The position numbers and the translations under genes were made by a program. The notes beneath the pieces are model-generated. The model was not told the origin of the DNA. It searched no databases and saw only the letters and a program-made list of their open reading frames with translations. Positions 30,396 to 41,366 of a DNA stretch of 64,000 nucleotides are shown here, piece after piece. The DNA is taken from positions 12,360,150 to 12,424,149 of the forward strand of contig CAMGYJ010000004.1 in NCBI GenBank assembly GCA_946122785.1. The letters run 5' to 3'. Within the stretch, counting starts at the first letter, position 1, and every line of letters starts with the position of its first letter. Source of the DNA: Linum tenue. Taxonomy: Eukaryota > Streptophyta > Magnoliopsida > Malpighiales > Linaceae.

Positions 30396-31455
30396 AATGG
30401 AGAATAATTTTAAAATTGCAACCCAAATATCATTGATTAGAATATTGCATATTAAATTGCAATATTGAATGTATAGATGTGATGTATAATTCTTAAATTG
30501 GTATTAATTTTCAAAACTATTAAAGCAACGATACTGTTATGCAAACTGTAAGTGACCAATTTTTTGAAAGTTTTAGTTTGGTTAATCGTTAAATCCTAAA
30601 TTTCTTGATAATATGGCATGATTGGAAAAATGGGTGAGCTTAAAAGAACACAATTTATGAATACCAACTATTGTAGATGATTTTAATAGGGTAATTGACT
30701 AGATGTATTATTAATAGTTAGTATAATATGAAATAATACAGTACAAGACAAATAATGAAAGTTGGGCTGGAGTTTTCATGGACGCGTTGATGGGGTCATG
30801 TGCATTATCAAGGTGGGTATCACAAGATATGTTTAATTTTTTTGTTGAGTGAATAAGATTGTCTTTCAACTAAATTTAGAGTATCTTGGTTGAAAAATAC
30901 TTTTTTCATTGCATAGAGTATGGATGAAAAATGTTATATATGGATTGTTCTGGAGAATACTTTTTTCCTTCAACTAATTTTGTTATTGTATTCTGGAGAA
31001 TACTTTAAAGTTTAGATATTGCTATATATGGATTGTTTCTCAAGCAAAAAAAAAAAATTCACTAAGGGTTATCATCATGAGTTTCTATTTATACTACGCT
31101 TTTTCAGACAAACTCTTTTTTTGTTATGTCAATTTTCTTTTCAATCATAGGCAACTAAGTGACTACATCATTAAATGATAAATATATTGTATTCGATAAC
31201 ATTCCGACCAACGGGTCGGACAACAAGCTAGTTCAATTAATATTAGCAAGCCTACAAACTATTTTTTATTTAGAAAGATTCCCACTTTCCAATAAAATAT
31301 TGTTTTAAATTGCTTAAATAAATATAGTTGAGTGCCACTATTTGTCGACTGGCGCGTTTAGTTGTTTGTTGTTCTCTGACTATTTATCTTAATATATATG
31401 CCAAAAAAAAATATATAGTTGAGCTCTGCTCATATAAGTAGATATCAATATATCA
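30396..31455. other. AT-rich intergenic DNA
   Basis: No gene or recognisable repeat; a partial local duplication around ggagaatactttt near 30955 and 30990. Confidence 0.4.
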
Positions 31456-31779
31456 TCATTTACTTTTTTGGCGGTTTATATCAAACCGTGAAATTATTCT
31501 CTCACACTCATGGAACACATACCATGTTTGTGAATCACATAAATTCATATCATCATTTACATTTTTAGTTGTTTCATCAAAACATACACCTCCCTCGACA
31601 TTAACATAGAGTTTGATAGATTCAAAGATGGAAAACCCAACATTACCAAACTCAACCCCTATTGTACATGTCTCACACTCCTCTTCAAATTTCTCAGTTG
31701 GTCTCAACAGTGAAATGATTTTTACGATTTTGTACTGTTTTACTAGGAAAAGTTTGAATTTTTCCCATGATGGCTCCAT
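31456..31779 (-). CDS. Uncharacterised 107-codon frame in segment S (possible gene remnant)
   Basis: The minus-strand frame starts MEPSWEKFKLFLVKQYKIV and is rich in Glu, Asp, Val and Ile. Its composition looks protein-like rather than random, but I recognise no domain. The equivalent part of segment S copy 1 (22180-22320) carries stops, so there is no sign of constraint in both copies. It may be a terminal exon or a gene fragment; weak call. Confidence 0.3.
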   Translation of the reverse strand: MEPSWEKFKLFLVKQYKIVKIISLLRPTEKFEEECETCTIGVEFGNVGFSIFESIKLYVNVEGGVCFDETTKNVNDDMNLCDSQTWYVFHECERIISRFDINRQKSK

Positions 31780-32260
31780 AAGTAGGAAAAGTTTGAACGG
31801 CCTTTTTTACTGGGATCCGAGACCTGACCTGCGAAAGAAGAAACTATTGTACAAAGGTGGGCGCCATTGAATGAATTTATTTATGATCATTGATTGGGTT
31901 GGCAGCACTTTAGCACAGTATGAATCGATACTCTCCCACTGATGATCACTGGAATGTACGTGAATATGTCGATGCTTCCCAATCCCTAGTGAGTGATATG
32001 AAATTTCACCATTTAGGGCAAACAAGCAGCCTTTTACCCAGGAGACCAAACCTCTTTTTACCACAACGTTTTCCCACTCTAAGAATGCACCCCTGCGACT
32101 GCTGTGTCTCTGTCTCTGTCCACTCTCTGCTTCTCTCAGGAATTGCTTGGAAAAAGGCCAAAAGGAAAACAGACCAGACCAGACCAGACCAAGGAAAGTG
32201 AAAAGAGATTGAACAAATCACAGCACTGCACCAGCACCACCTGGGTCAGTTTCGTGACCC
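31640..32260. repeat. Segment S, copy 2 (holds the empty site of the fold-back)
   Basis: Homologous to 22180-22608 plus 28030-28125. At 32054-32063 the sequence ctttttacca is single and continuous, where copy 1 has the 5.4-kb insertion between two copies of it. Confidence 0.75.
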
Positions 32261-33235
32261 GTCACTGTTGTTTTCATCACGTAAATGATGCCATTTGGGA
32301 CAACCATGTATATGTAGGTATGAGAGTGTGGAACCTTTGGTCTTTTGTGACTTGAATTTTTTCTCTCTTCTGCCCTTTGCCATGATCCAAGTGACGCCCT
32401 AGGGGCTAGGCTTAGCTAGTTCATGTGGTGTTCCAAACTAGGGTGCACTCAGGATTTTAGAATCACTAGTAGGAATAGGATAGGATCTTTTTTTATAAAG
32501 AAATTGGTTGAGTATCATGTGGGTGAAGAAAAACAACCACAAAAAGTTTCATTCACGTTGAATGAAAAAAAAAACCCTCCCTAATCGGTTTGTTAGGCAC
32601 CTGCTGGGATGGCGGCTGCATCAGTAGCGAAAAATGTGAAATATGAATTTAATCATCTATAGCAATTAAATCGAGTCTCGTCGAACTCTACTTATACTAA
32701 ATATATGTATGTACAAGGATTGAACCCTTTTTTTTTTTGTCCAAACAAGTATGAGACTAGACAAAATGTCCGTTGACGGTAAAAATATCTCCATTGGGAC
32801 GAACTAACTATCCTTGCATACTGCAGTGGAATTTCATTGGCAAGGGACAATGGCTAGAGTGTTAGAAGACGGACCAAGTCCATTTCTCGAAACAAGTTCG
32901 AAACTATAGGTAAAGTCTCACATCAATTAAGCTTGAGTGAAGTACTGCATTCCAAGTTAACAGTGAAGATCTTATGATCGAGCACTAACTAGCTAGCTAG
33001 GGGAAAATAGGAGAGGATCTTATTCCCCCAACAAATAATTCTTGCTTTTCCTCATTCCATGATCTCCTTAATTGACTTTGGAGGAGTGGTGATGTCTAAA
33101 GCTACAACTTTGTTGAAGGAAAAGAAACCATAAACAAAGTAATCTACTCAAAGAAAGGTACTGCTCACTTATGCAAACATGATAAACAAACCACCACCAA
33201 TATTATTGATTGTGCGTCCAATATTAATTTTTTAA
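32261..33235. other. Intergenic DNA
   Basis: No coding frame, RNA gene or transposon ends recognised. Confidence 0.4.
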
Positions 33236-34190
33236 GGGACTCCTACAGTAACTTGGGTATAATTTCAAGTTAGGTAACTTACATAGATCTAAACCGTTAA
33301 AATCTATCAAAATTATTTTGAACCATTGATTAAAGAAATAAAAAATAAAAAAATAACTAAAAAATCATTGGCAACAAGGGGTGGCCGGTCACCACCCACG
33401 TAAGTTACCATTTTTTGTTTTTTCCTTTCCTTTTTCAAGTTTATTTGCTTTCCTTTTTTTACCCTTTCCTTTTTTTAATTATTATTTAATTAGAAGCGTT
33501 ACGTAAAACTTCCGTAATAACTTAGCACTTTACGTAACGTGAGGTTAATACTCATTACATAAAGAGACCTTCTATTACGTAAAGGGTACGGAATGATAGT
33601 TATTTCTTACGTAACAGTGAAATCAGAAGCGTTACGTAAAGCTTTCGTAATGACTTAGCTCTTTACGTAACACGACATTAACAATCATGACGTAAAGAGA
33701 CCTTCCATTATGTAAGGCTTCCGTAATGACATTTTACAACTGTTACGTAAAATACACATTCATTACGTAAAGGTTACGAAAGGATAGTTATTTCTTACGT
33801 AACAATTAAATAGGAAGTGTTACGTAAGACTTCCGTAATGACTTAACACTTTACGTAACACAAGGTTAATACTCATTACGTAAAAAGACCTTCTATTACG
33901 TAAAGGTTACGTAACGAAAGTTATTACTTACGTAACAGTTAAATCAGTAGGATTACGTAAGACTTCCGTAATGACTTAACATTTTACGTAACGCGAGGTT
34001 AATACTCATTACGTAAAAACACATTCTATTACGTAAGGCTTCCGTAATGATCTTTTACAACTGTTACGTAAGATTACCATATGTTACGTAACCATTACGT
34101 AATGTCTATTGTATTTTACGTAATGCGACCTGTGAAACCTGCTATCGCAGGTAAAAAAATTCAAGTTACCTTACTTTAAGTTACCGTAGG
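33236..34190. mobile_element. Nonautonomous element with an array of TTACGTAA-like palindromes
   Basis: The ends TCCTACAGTAACTT (about 33241) and, reverse-complemented, TCCTACGGTAACTT form short inverted repeats with a shared ggtaactt block inside. Between 33490 and 34130 four units of about 130-190 bp alternate short and long (starts about 33492, 33623, 33810 and 33943), a higher-order period of about 320 bp. The region has 25 ACGT cores, nearly all within TTACGTAA-like contexts. I found no convincing TSD, so boundaries and superfamily are uncertain. Confidence 0.6.
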
Positions 34191-35170
34191 AAATCTGTGC
34201 AAATTGTTTCTTTTTTCTTTCTTTCTTTCTTTCTGGAGAACAATTTGAAATAGAAAGAGAATAAGCTAACCAATGAAAAAAAGGAGGAGGGGGCACTCAA
34301 GAAAAGAACAAAAGCCATACATGATCAGAGTAGGAGCAAATAATTGGTTTATGTTTAAATTGGAGAATGGGTTTTAATTTGTGGGTTTTAATTAGGAAAA
34401 ATTATTATTTTTTTGTTTGGAAGTCATTGGTGGGTCTCTAAGTTATGATTGGAAAATAGAATATGATAATGGAGAAACCAAAAAAACAAAAAATAATGAT
34501 GATAATGGGGATGGGGGGAGTCATGTACAGATAACATATTGCAATAGAATGGAAACCAGGGTTGGCTACTGGTCCTTTTCATACTAGGGTGGTGGTTACC
34601 AAAAATATATAAAAATGTATATAAGATCAGCAATCAATTAATGATCACTTATAAATATAGGGTGGCTTAATTTATCGGTTAGTCTTTTTTTTTTTTCTCT
34701 CACCAAACCTTGTATCAGAAACAAAAACAAGAGTAGACTACACTATCTCGTAATTAATATTAATGCGACAAACAGATTAAATCTCATTAGTATTAACACT
34801 TTATGAGTTTGGGTTAGAGACAAACCGAATTTTATTAATTTTCCAGTCATCAATGCCATTTTGTGTAAGCTTATTCTTGGTTTTGAAATTTTTATCGCTG
34901 CACTTGCTTTATATTAATTACTAATTAGTTGTTGCTATCACAGAAAGAGATGTTGTTTTCAAGTATGGGGCATTATGAGATGATGGACCAGATCCAAATA
35001 AATTTCCCAGTCATAATCTATGCCTTAGAAACTCCGGCCAAGAAAAAGATCTTCAATTTTTATAGCCCATAGTAAGTTAGTAACTGCAGATAAAACTAAT
35101 TTTGTTGTGGGTTCATTGTCAATTTTTATTATTATTTTGAGTCGTTTGGATGGATCAGTTAGAAAATGAG
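34191..35170. other. Intergenic DNA with a (TTTC)n tract and a segment shared with 9001-9160
   Basis: A short TTTC microsatellite lies near 34215-34232. About 34612-34790 repeats the 9001-9160 segment. No gene seen. Confidence 0.5.
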
Positions 35171-35175
35171 ATAAT

Positions 35176-36041
35176 TGTTGTGAGAAGCTTGTCAATGCTC
35201 GGTCATGCCAACTGTAAATTCTTATGCGAAGAAGGAAAGTTTTGAGCAACGGTTGAAATCATCCTGACTAGGAAAGTGTGTGAAAATCAAGAAAGGAAGA
35301 TCGGACTATTCAAGAGGAGATCACGGGACAACGGTCGTCAGAATTAGACTATTTAGCTAATTGTAACTTCATGGACAGAGCACTTTTTCAGACTCTGTCT
35401 TTGCAAGCACAAAAGAAAGTACTCGTGTTGAGAGATAGAGTGAGAAGGGAAGAGTCAGTAGCAGTTGGGGAAATTGCTGGTAGAATAGCGGGTATTCTTG
35501 ATTAGGTTTGCGGGGAGTGAACTATTTCTGAGTCTGATCGGTGACGGAGAGTTGCCAGGAGATTGACTGTAAAGGGTTCGGCTGTCGTGATCATAGTGGA
35601 ACGTCGAAGGTCTGGATTGAGATACTTCGATCGTGGATTAGTCGGTACTAAATCAAATAGTACCGGATACCACGTAAAAATCGTGTTCTCGCAGTGTCAA
35701 TTTAATCTCGCTTAAAGTTTCTTGGTGTAGTTGGTTACTCTGTTTTGCAGGCACCTCGGACGAACAGAGGAGGCAGTCGAAGCACAGGGTTGAACCAGAG
35801 TTCATCTGATTAAAGAAACAAGGAGCGGGCTTGGAATCAAACAGCGGGCCTGACGCGGGCTGAAGCCCATTTCTCGTTTACATTATTTCGGGCCCATTCA
35901 ATTCAGTAATTGTTTCTTTTGTTATTTTGTCACTGACGTTTTGCTATCGACTTCAACCATTCCCAATTTGATTTTCGCAGAACCAAATTAGGGTTTCCTT
36001 CGAGAGGAGCAGGAGAGAATCTCGCGCTCGATCCACCAACA
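35176..36041 (+). repeat. 5' LTR of the copia element
   Basis: Starts TGTTGTGAGAAGCTTG and ends CCACCAACA; 866 bp, same length as the 3' LTR with eight substitutions. Promoter and polyadenylation signals should lie here but are not resolved by eye. Confidence 0.95.
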
Positions 36042-36043
36042 AG

Positions 36044-36055
36044 TGGTATCAGAGC
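36044..36055 (+). promoter_or_regulatory. Primer-binding site (initiator tRNA-Met)
   Basis: TGGTATCAGAGC, complementary to the 3' end of plant initiator tRNA-Met, two bases after the 5' LTR. Confidence 0.92.
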
Positions 36056-36095
36056 CGGGTCGTCGACGAATAAGGCTTAACAACCTCCGACGAGA

Positions 36096-37691
36096 ATGGG
36101 TTCGAGCGCAGGCAATGGAAATGGAGTTTACATGGCGGACGGGTTCTCGCAGACCCGTCCCCCCAGGTTCGAGGGCGTCAACTATGGATACTGGAGGAAC
36201 CGAATGGAGCTGTTCATCGGCTCCACAGATCCGGATTTGTGGAACATCGTACTTGACGGACCGCTGGAAGTCAAGGAGGTGAGGGGTAGGTGGTCCGAAC
36301 AGGATAAGAAGAATTTTCAACTGAACTCCAAAGCCACAAATCTGATGTACTGCGCCTTGGGGCCTGAAGAGTATCATCGAGTGACTGGGTGCAAGTCGGC
36401 TAAGGAAATCTGGGATAAACTCCAGATTGCACATGAAGGCACATCCCATGTCAAGATCTCGAGGATAAACAGCCTAAAGCAAGAGTTCGAATCTTTCGTT
36501 ATGAAGCCGGATGAATCTATCAAAGAAATGAATGATAGATTCATGAACATTGTCAACAGTCTCAGAAACCTGGAGGTTGATTATCCAAGTGGTGATTTGG
36601 TAAGGAAAATCCTCTGGGCTTTACCCAAAAGATGGACACCAAAGGTCACAGCCATCGAGGAATCGAAGGATTTGACTAAGCTGAGTCTCGATGAGTTGAT
36701 GGGATCACTGGTGACTCACGAGGAGAAGCTCAGAAGGGAAGAAGGTGAAGATTCACGAAGAGAAAAGAAAGGAATTGCATTCAAAGCAATTTCTCACGGA
36801 GATGAACTGGACACATTTGAAGAATTCGAAGACGAAGAGCTGGCACTGCTCAGTAAGCACGTGGCTAAGTTGCTTCGACTTAGGAAGGAAAGGAGAAGAG
36901 GTGCCCTGATCAACAAAGTGAAGGATGCAGACAGCGAGAAGGAACAACTCAAGTATTCCAGAACGAGCGGAAGGAAGAATAATGCAGACAGATCAAGTTC
37001 TCAGGGAGGATGTTTTAAATGTGGACGAACAGGCCACATTAAGGCAGAATGTCCTCAGCTGAAAAAGGAACGAGCATATGCAGCCACCTGGAGCTGCAGC
37101 GAGGAAGAAGAAGAGGAATCAGATCCAAGTTGCAAGCAGGAAGCCTTCATGGCAATTGACAACAGTGATGAAGAAAGCGATGCACCTAAGGTAACACTGT
37201 CCAATTATTACTCTGATTACTATAGTGAAAATGATCAGATGATTGAAACGATTAGGGAAATACAAATTGAATTTGGGAATGTCAAGAATAGACATAGCAA
37301 ACTAAAAAGGGAGCATCTTGAATTACAAGAAAACTATCAGAAGTTGTTAAATGACAAACTTGTTGTAGACTTGGAGTTAGAAGAATGTAAAAAACTGTGT
37401 GAGGCATTAGAAAACAAGATAGCCACTGTTAATAAAAGAAAACAGTGTCAACACAGTACAGAACCGTGTCTTAAAGAAAAACACAATAAGTCAGAAGGAG
37501 TCGAGTGTTTTTACTGTCATCAAAGGGGTCATTACATAGCAAATTGTAAAAGAAGAATTGCCAGGGAAGAAAGGATAAAAAACCAGTCATGTTTTCTGTG
37601 TCACAAATCGGGTCATGTTAAAAGAAACTGTCCTAAAGTTGAAATAAAACTAGGAGTATCCAAACGTGTTTGGATACCAAAACTGAAATAA
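36096..37691 (+). CDS. gag: Gag polyprotein of the copia element (531 aa)
   Basis: Intact frame. Residues about 20-200 form the UBN2-type copia capsid region (FEGVNYGYWRNRM, KEIWDKLQ). CCHC zinc knuckles lie at about 306-319 (CFKCGRTGHIKAEC), 471-484 (CFYCHQRGHYIANC) and 499-512 (CFLCHKSGHVKRNC), with a coiled-coil-like Glu/Lys-rich stretch between the first and second. Gag packages the RNA into virus-like particles in the cytoplasm. Its stop at 37689-37691 overlaps the start of the open pol frame, which lies one base ahead. That could be a recoding site or a one-base mutation. Confidence 0.9.
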   Translation: MGSSAGNGNGVYMADGFSQTRPPRFEGVNYGYWRNRMELFIGSTDPDLWNIVLDGPLEVKEVRGRWSEQDKKNFQLNSKATNLMYCALGPEEYHRVTGCKSAKEIWDKLQIAHEGTSHVKISRINSLKQEFESFVMKPDESIKEMNDRFMNIVNSLRNLEVDYPSGDLVRKILWALPKRWTPKVTAIEESKDLTKLSLDELMGSLVTHEEKLRREEGEDSRREKKGIAFKAISHGDELDTFEEFEDEELALLSKHVAKLLRLRKERRRGALINKVKDADSEKEQLKYSRTSGRKNNADRSSSQGGCFKCGRTGHIKAECPQLKKERAYAATWSCSEEEEEESDPSCKQEAFMAIDNSDEESDAPKVTLSNYYSDYYSENDQMIETIREIQIEFGNVKNRHSKLKREHLELQENYQKLLNDKLVVDLELEECKKLCEALENKIATVNKRKQCQHSTEPCLKEKHNKSEGVECFYCHQRGHYIANCKRRIAREERIKNQSCFLCHKSGHVKRNCPKVEIKLGVSKRVWIPKLK

Positions 37692-40600
37692 TTGCTTCTG
37701 TAACCAGGTCTGTCTCCAAGTGGGCATGGAAGACAGTGAATGGATCCTGGATAGCGGTTGCTCACACCATATGACTGAAAATGAGAATCTCTTCACACAT
37801 CTTCATAAGTTTAAAAAGGGTAAAGTTTACTTTGGTGACAATTACAGTACAGATATCCTAGGCAGAGGTCAAGTAGGGTCAAATCCTTCCATAAAAAACG
37901 TCATGTTGGTTAAAGGGCTAAAACACAACCTGTTCTCTATTAGTCAGATGTGTGGGGAATCCAATAGAGTCATTTTTGAACCTGATAGTTGTTATGTTGA
38001 AAACATTTTTAACAATCACATTCTTTTCACTGGTAAAAGGAAGGGGAAACTGTTTTGTATAGGGGGAAACTGTTTTGTATAGACTTAAACGACAAGAGTA
38101 TGTTCAATGAAACCTGTCTAATGACTGTTGATAAGAATGATCAACTAGACTGGCATAGAAGGTTAGGTCATGTGGGAATTGGAACTCTCTCGAAATTAGT
38201 AAGTCAGGATTTGGTAACAGGAATTCCTAAACTGCAGTACAAGAAAGAATTCTTTTGCGAAGCCTGTACAAAGGGAAAACAAGTCAGAAGTACTTTTAAA
38301 AGTAAACAAGTCATCTCAACCAGTAGAGTTTTAGAGCTCCTTCATTTAGACTTGTTTGGTCCTTGCAATGTTAAAAGTCTTGGTGGAAAATTCTACGCTT
38401 TTGTTATAGTGGATGATTACTCAAGATATACTTGGGTAACATTTCTAACAAACAAAAGTGATACCTTTCTGAACTTTAAAACATTAATCAAGAGACTGGA
38501 AAATGAAAAACAGTTGAAGGTAGTCAGTATAAGGAGTGATCACGGAGGGGAATTTGTGTCTGAAGAGTTTGAAATCTTTTGTAATGAGTCTGGTATCTCC
38601 CACAACTTCTCTGCTCCTAGGACTCCTCAGCATAATGGAGTTGTGGAGAGAAAGAATAGGACACTAATTGATATTGCTAGGACAATGCTTAACGATTATG
38701 GAACATCTAAACAGTTCTGGCTGAGGCTATTAATACTGCATGTTATGTGGTCAACAGGGCTTTGATTAGATCCAAATTGAACAAAACCCCTTATGAACTT
38801 TGGAAAGGGAGAAAGCCAAACTTAGGATATTTTCACCCATTCGGATGCAAGTGTTTTGTCTTGAACACTAAAGATAAACTCGGAAAGTTTGACTCTAAAT
38901 CAGATGAAGCTTTGTTTCTAAGTTACTCAACTCAGAGTAGGGCTTATAGAATATTTAATCGTCGGACCCTCAAAGTTGAGGAGTCCATTAATGTTGTGTT
39001 TGATGAATCTGTGAGTATGAGTACAGCTACTGTTGAGGATGAAGATGATCTAGGATTGACTAGCTCATCTGGTGTGGTACTCGACAAGCAAGAACCGATA
39101 AATGGTGAAAGCAGAGAAACAATAACTGCTGCTGGTGACACGTCGCAAGAAATACAAGCACCCCCTCACATACAGAAGCGACATCCAGTCTCACAAGTGA
39201 TTGGAAACATAAACCAAGGTATGACCACTAGATCACAAGCTGCGTCTGTCCATACTGCCTTTGTGTCACTGGTAGTGCCTAGAAATATTGATGAAGCTTT
39301 AATGGACGAATTTTGGAACGCATCTATGCAAGATGAGTTAGGTCAGTTTGAGAGAATTAAAGTCTGGGACTTGGTCCCTAAGCCTGAAAACAGAACACCT
39401 CTAGGAACTAAATGGATTTATAAAAATAAGTCAGATGAGATAGGTAATGTAACTCGAAACAAATCCAGACTGGTTGTACAAGGGTACAGTCAGGAGGAAG
39501 GGTTGGATTTTGATGAAACCTTTGCCCCAGTGGCTAGGTTAGAAGCTGTAAGACTGTTGTGTGCTTATGCAGCTTCTAAGGGGTTTAAACTTTATCAAAT
39601 GGACGTGAAAAGTGCATTTTTGAACGGGGACTTAAAAGAAGAGGTGTATGTCACTCAGCCACCTGGTTTTGAAAATCACCAGTTTCCTGATCATGTATAT
39701 AAATTGAACAAAGCCTTGTATGGGCTTAAACAGGCTCCTAGAGCCTGGTACGATAAGCTTAGCTCGTTTTTAACTGATGATGGGTTCCACAGAGGGTCTG
39801 TGGACAAAACTCTGTTTATTAAAACAAAAGGAGACCATACTATACTAGTACAGGTCTATGTAGATGATATCATCTTTGGGTCAACTAGTGTAGACTTGTG
39901 TAAAGATTTTGAAAACTCAATGAAAAAAACTTTTGAAATGAGCATGATGGGGGAATTAAGTTATTTTCTAGGGCTCCAAGTAAAACAAACTACAACTGGG
40001 ATTTTTGTCAGTCAAACCAAGTATTTGATCAATATGCTAAAGAGATTCGATCTTGGTAATATAAAGACGGCTGTTACTCCTATGGGGTCAACTGCCAAAC
40101 TATCTAAGGATGAGTCAGGGGTTAGAATAAATGATCGAATGTTTCGTGGAATGATAGGATCCCTGCTGTATTTGACTGCAAGTCGTCCGGACATTTTGTA
40201 CAGTGTCTGTGTTTGTTCCAGGCATAGTTAGTAAATACTCCGTTTAATACACGTATATGTACCCGTACGTACTTTATCCGTTTAAAACTTCCGTATCCGT
40301 ATTATTGTCAAGCCGTTTCATTTCCCCCCGTTCATTTCATGGTTCCCGTACTAAACACGTATAAAACCCGTATAACACGTTTATTATCCGTATTTTACGA
40401 ATTAAATTGTTCACTTTACTATTATTTATATATTTATTTATTTTTAAAATGATTAATTTTATATATTTATGACTATTAACGTACTATTAAACGTAATTTT
40501 AGCTTAAAGATGAAGTATAATGCCCGTACGTATCTTTTACGTAACTTTCCCGTACCGTATTTTACTAACTATACTTCCAGGTTTCAGAGTTCTCCCAGAG

Positions 40601-41174
40601 CTAGCCATTTGTCGGCTGTAAAGAGAATTTTTAGGTACTTAGCAGGAACCACAACCCTGGGATTGTGGTACTCTAAGGACTCTAGTCTCGAATTGATAGG
40701 TTATAGTGACGCCGACTTTGCGGGTTGTATAGTTGACAGAAAAAGTACTTCAGGGACGTGTCATTTCCTCGGCACTTCCCTGGTTTCTTGGTCTAGCAAG
40801 AAACAAAACTCAGTGGCTCTTTCAACTGCTGAGGCAGAGTATGTGGCAGCAGGCCTGTGCTGTTCACAAGCTTTGTGGCTTAAATCACAACTGTCAGATT
40901 ATGGACTTACTCTTAAAACTCTTCCCGTGCTTTGTGACAACACGAGCGCCATAAATATGTCAAAAACCCTATTCAGCACTCTCGTACCAAACATATCGAG
41001 ATTAGATATCACTTCATTAGGGATTTAGTCCAGGAAGGGAAAGTTCAGCTGGAATTTATAGGGACTTATATGCAGTGGGCTGATATCTTTACCAAGCCAT
41101 TAAGTGGTGATAAATTCCTTACAATTCGAAGAGAATTAGGGCTGTTCAGTCTTGATGAGATCTCTATTTCCTAA
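37687..41174 (+). pseudogene. pol: Pol of the copia element, interrupted
   Basis: Domains in order: aspartic protease (WILDSGCSHHMT, about 37738); pre-integrase zinc region (WHRRLGHV...CEACTKG, about 38150-38280); integrase core (LDLFGP, RSDHGGEF, HNGVVERKNRT, about 38345-38660); reverse transcriptase ([16 protein letters not shown] near 39855); RNase H (SDADFAGC, LSTAEAEYVA near 40840; KPLSGD near 41095). Breaks: a 20-bp tandem duplication near 38043-38082 that adds a stop; a one-base loss near 38720 in integrase; a 351-bp MITE at 40223-40573; and a one-base loss in an A-run near 40960. Each reading segment is otherwise well preserved, so decay is recent. Confidence 0.92.
40223..40573. mobile_element. 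hAT-like MITE M1 inside pol (351 bp)
   Basis: Ends CATAGTTAGTAAATAC and, reverse-complemented, TATAGTTAGTAAAATAC; flanking 8-mers gttccagg (40215-40222) and cttccagg (40574-40581) differ at one base. The pol reading resumes exactly across the insertion. A relative lies at 50717-51032 in opposite orientation. It must be younger than the copia insertion. Confidence 0.85.
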
Positions 41175-41366
41175 ACCAATTTCGTCAGAACTTTTCCAAC
41201 TTTCCAATTTTTCTATAACTCCCTCTAAATCAGGGATTCTTTTCGACTTCCTTCCTTAACTGTCTGAAGGGAGATTCTTTAAAAGGGCCTAGCAGCCTCG
41301 CTCTTCCTCTACTCCAAATTTGTCGAGCCCTTCCACTGAATCTTTTCACCTCACAGTCTCTCCACC

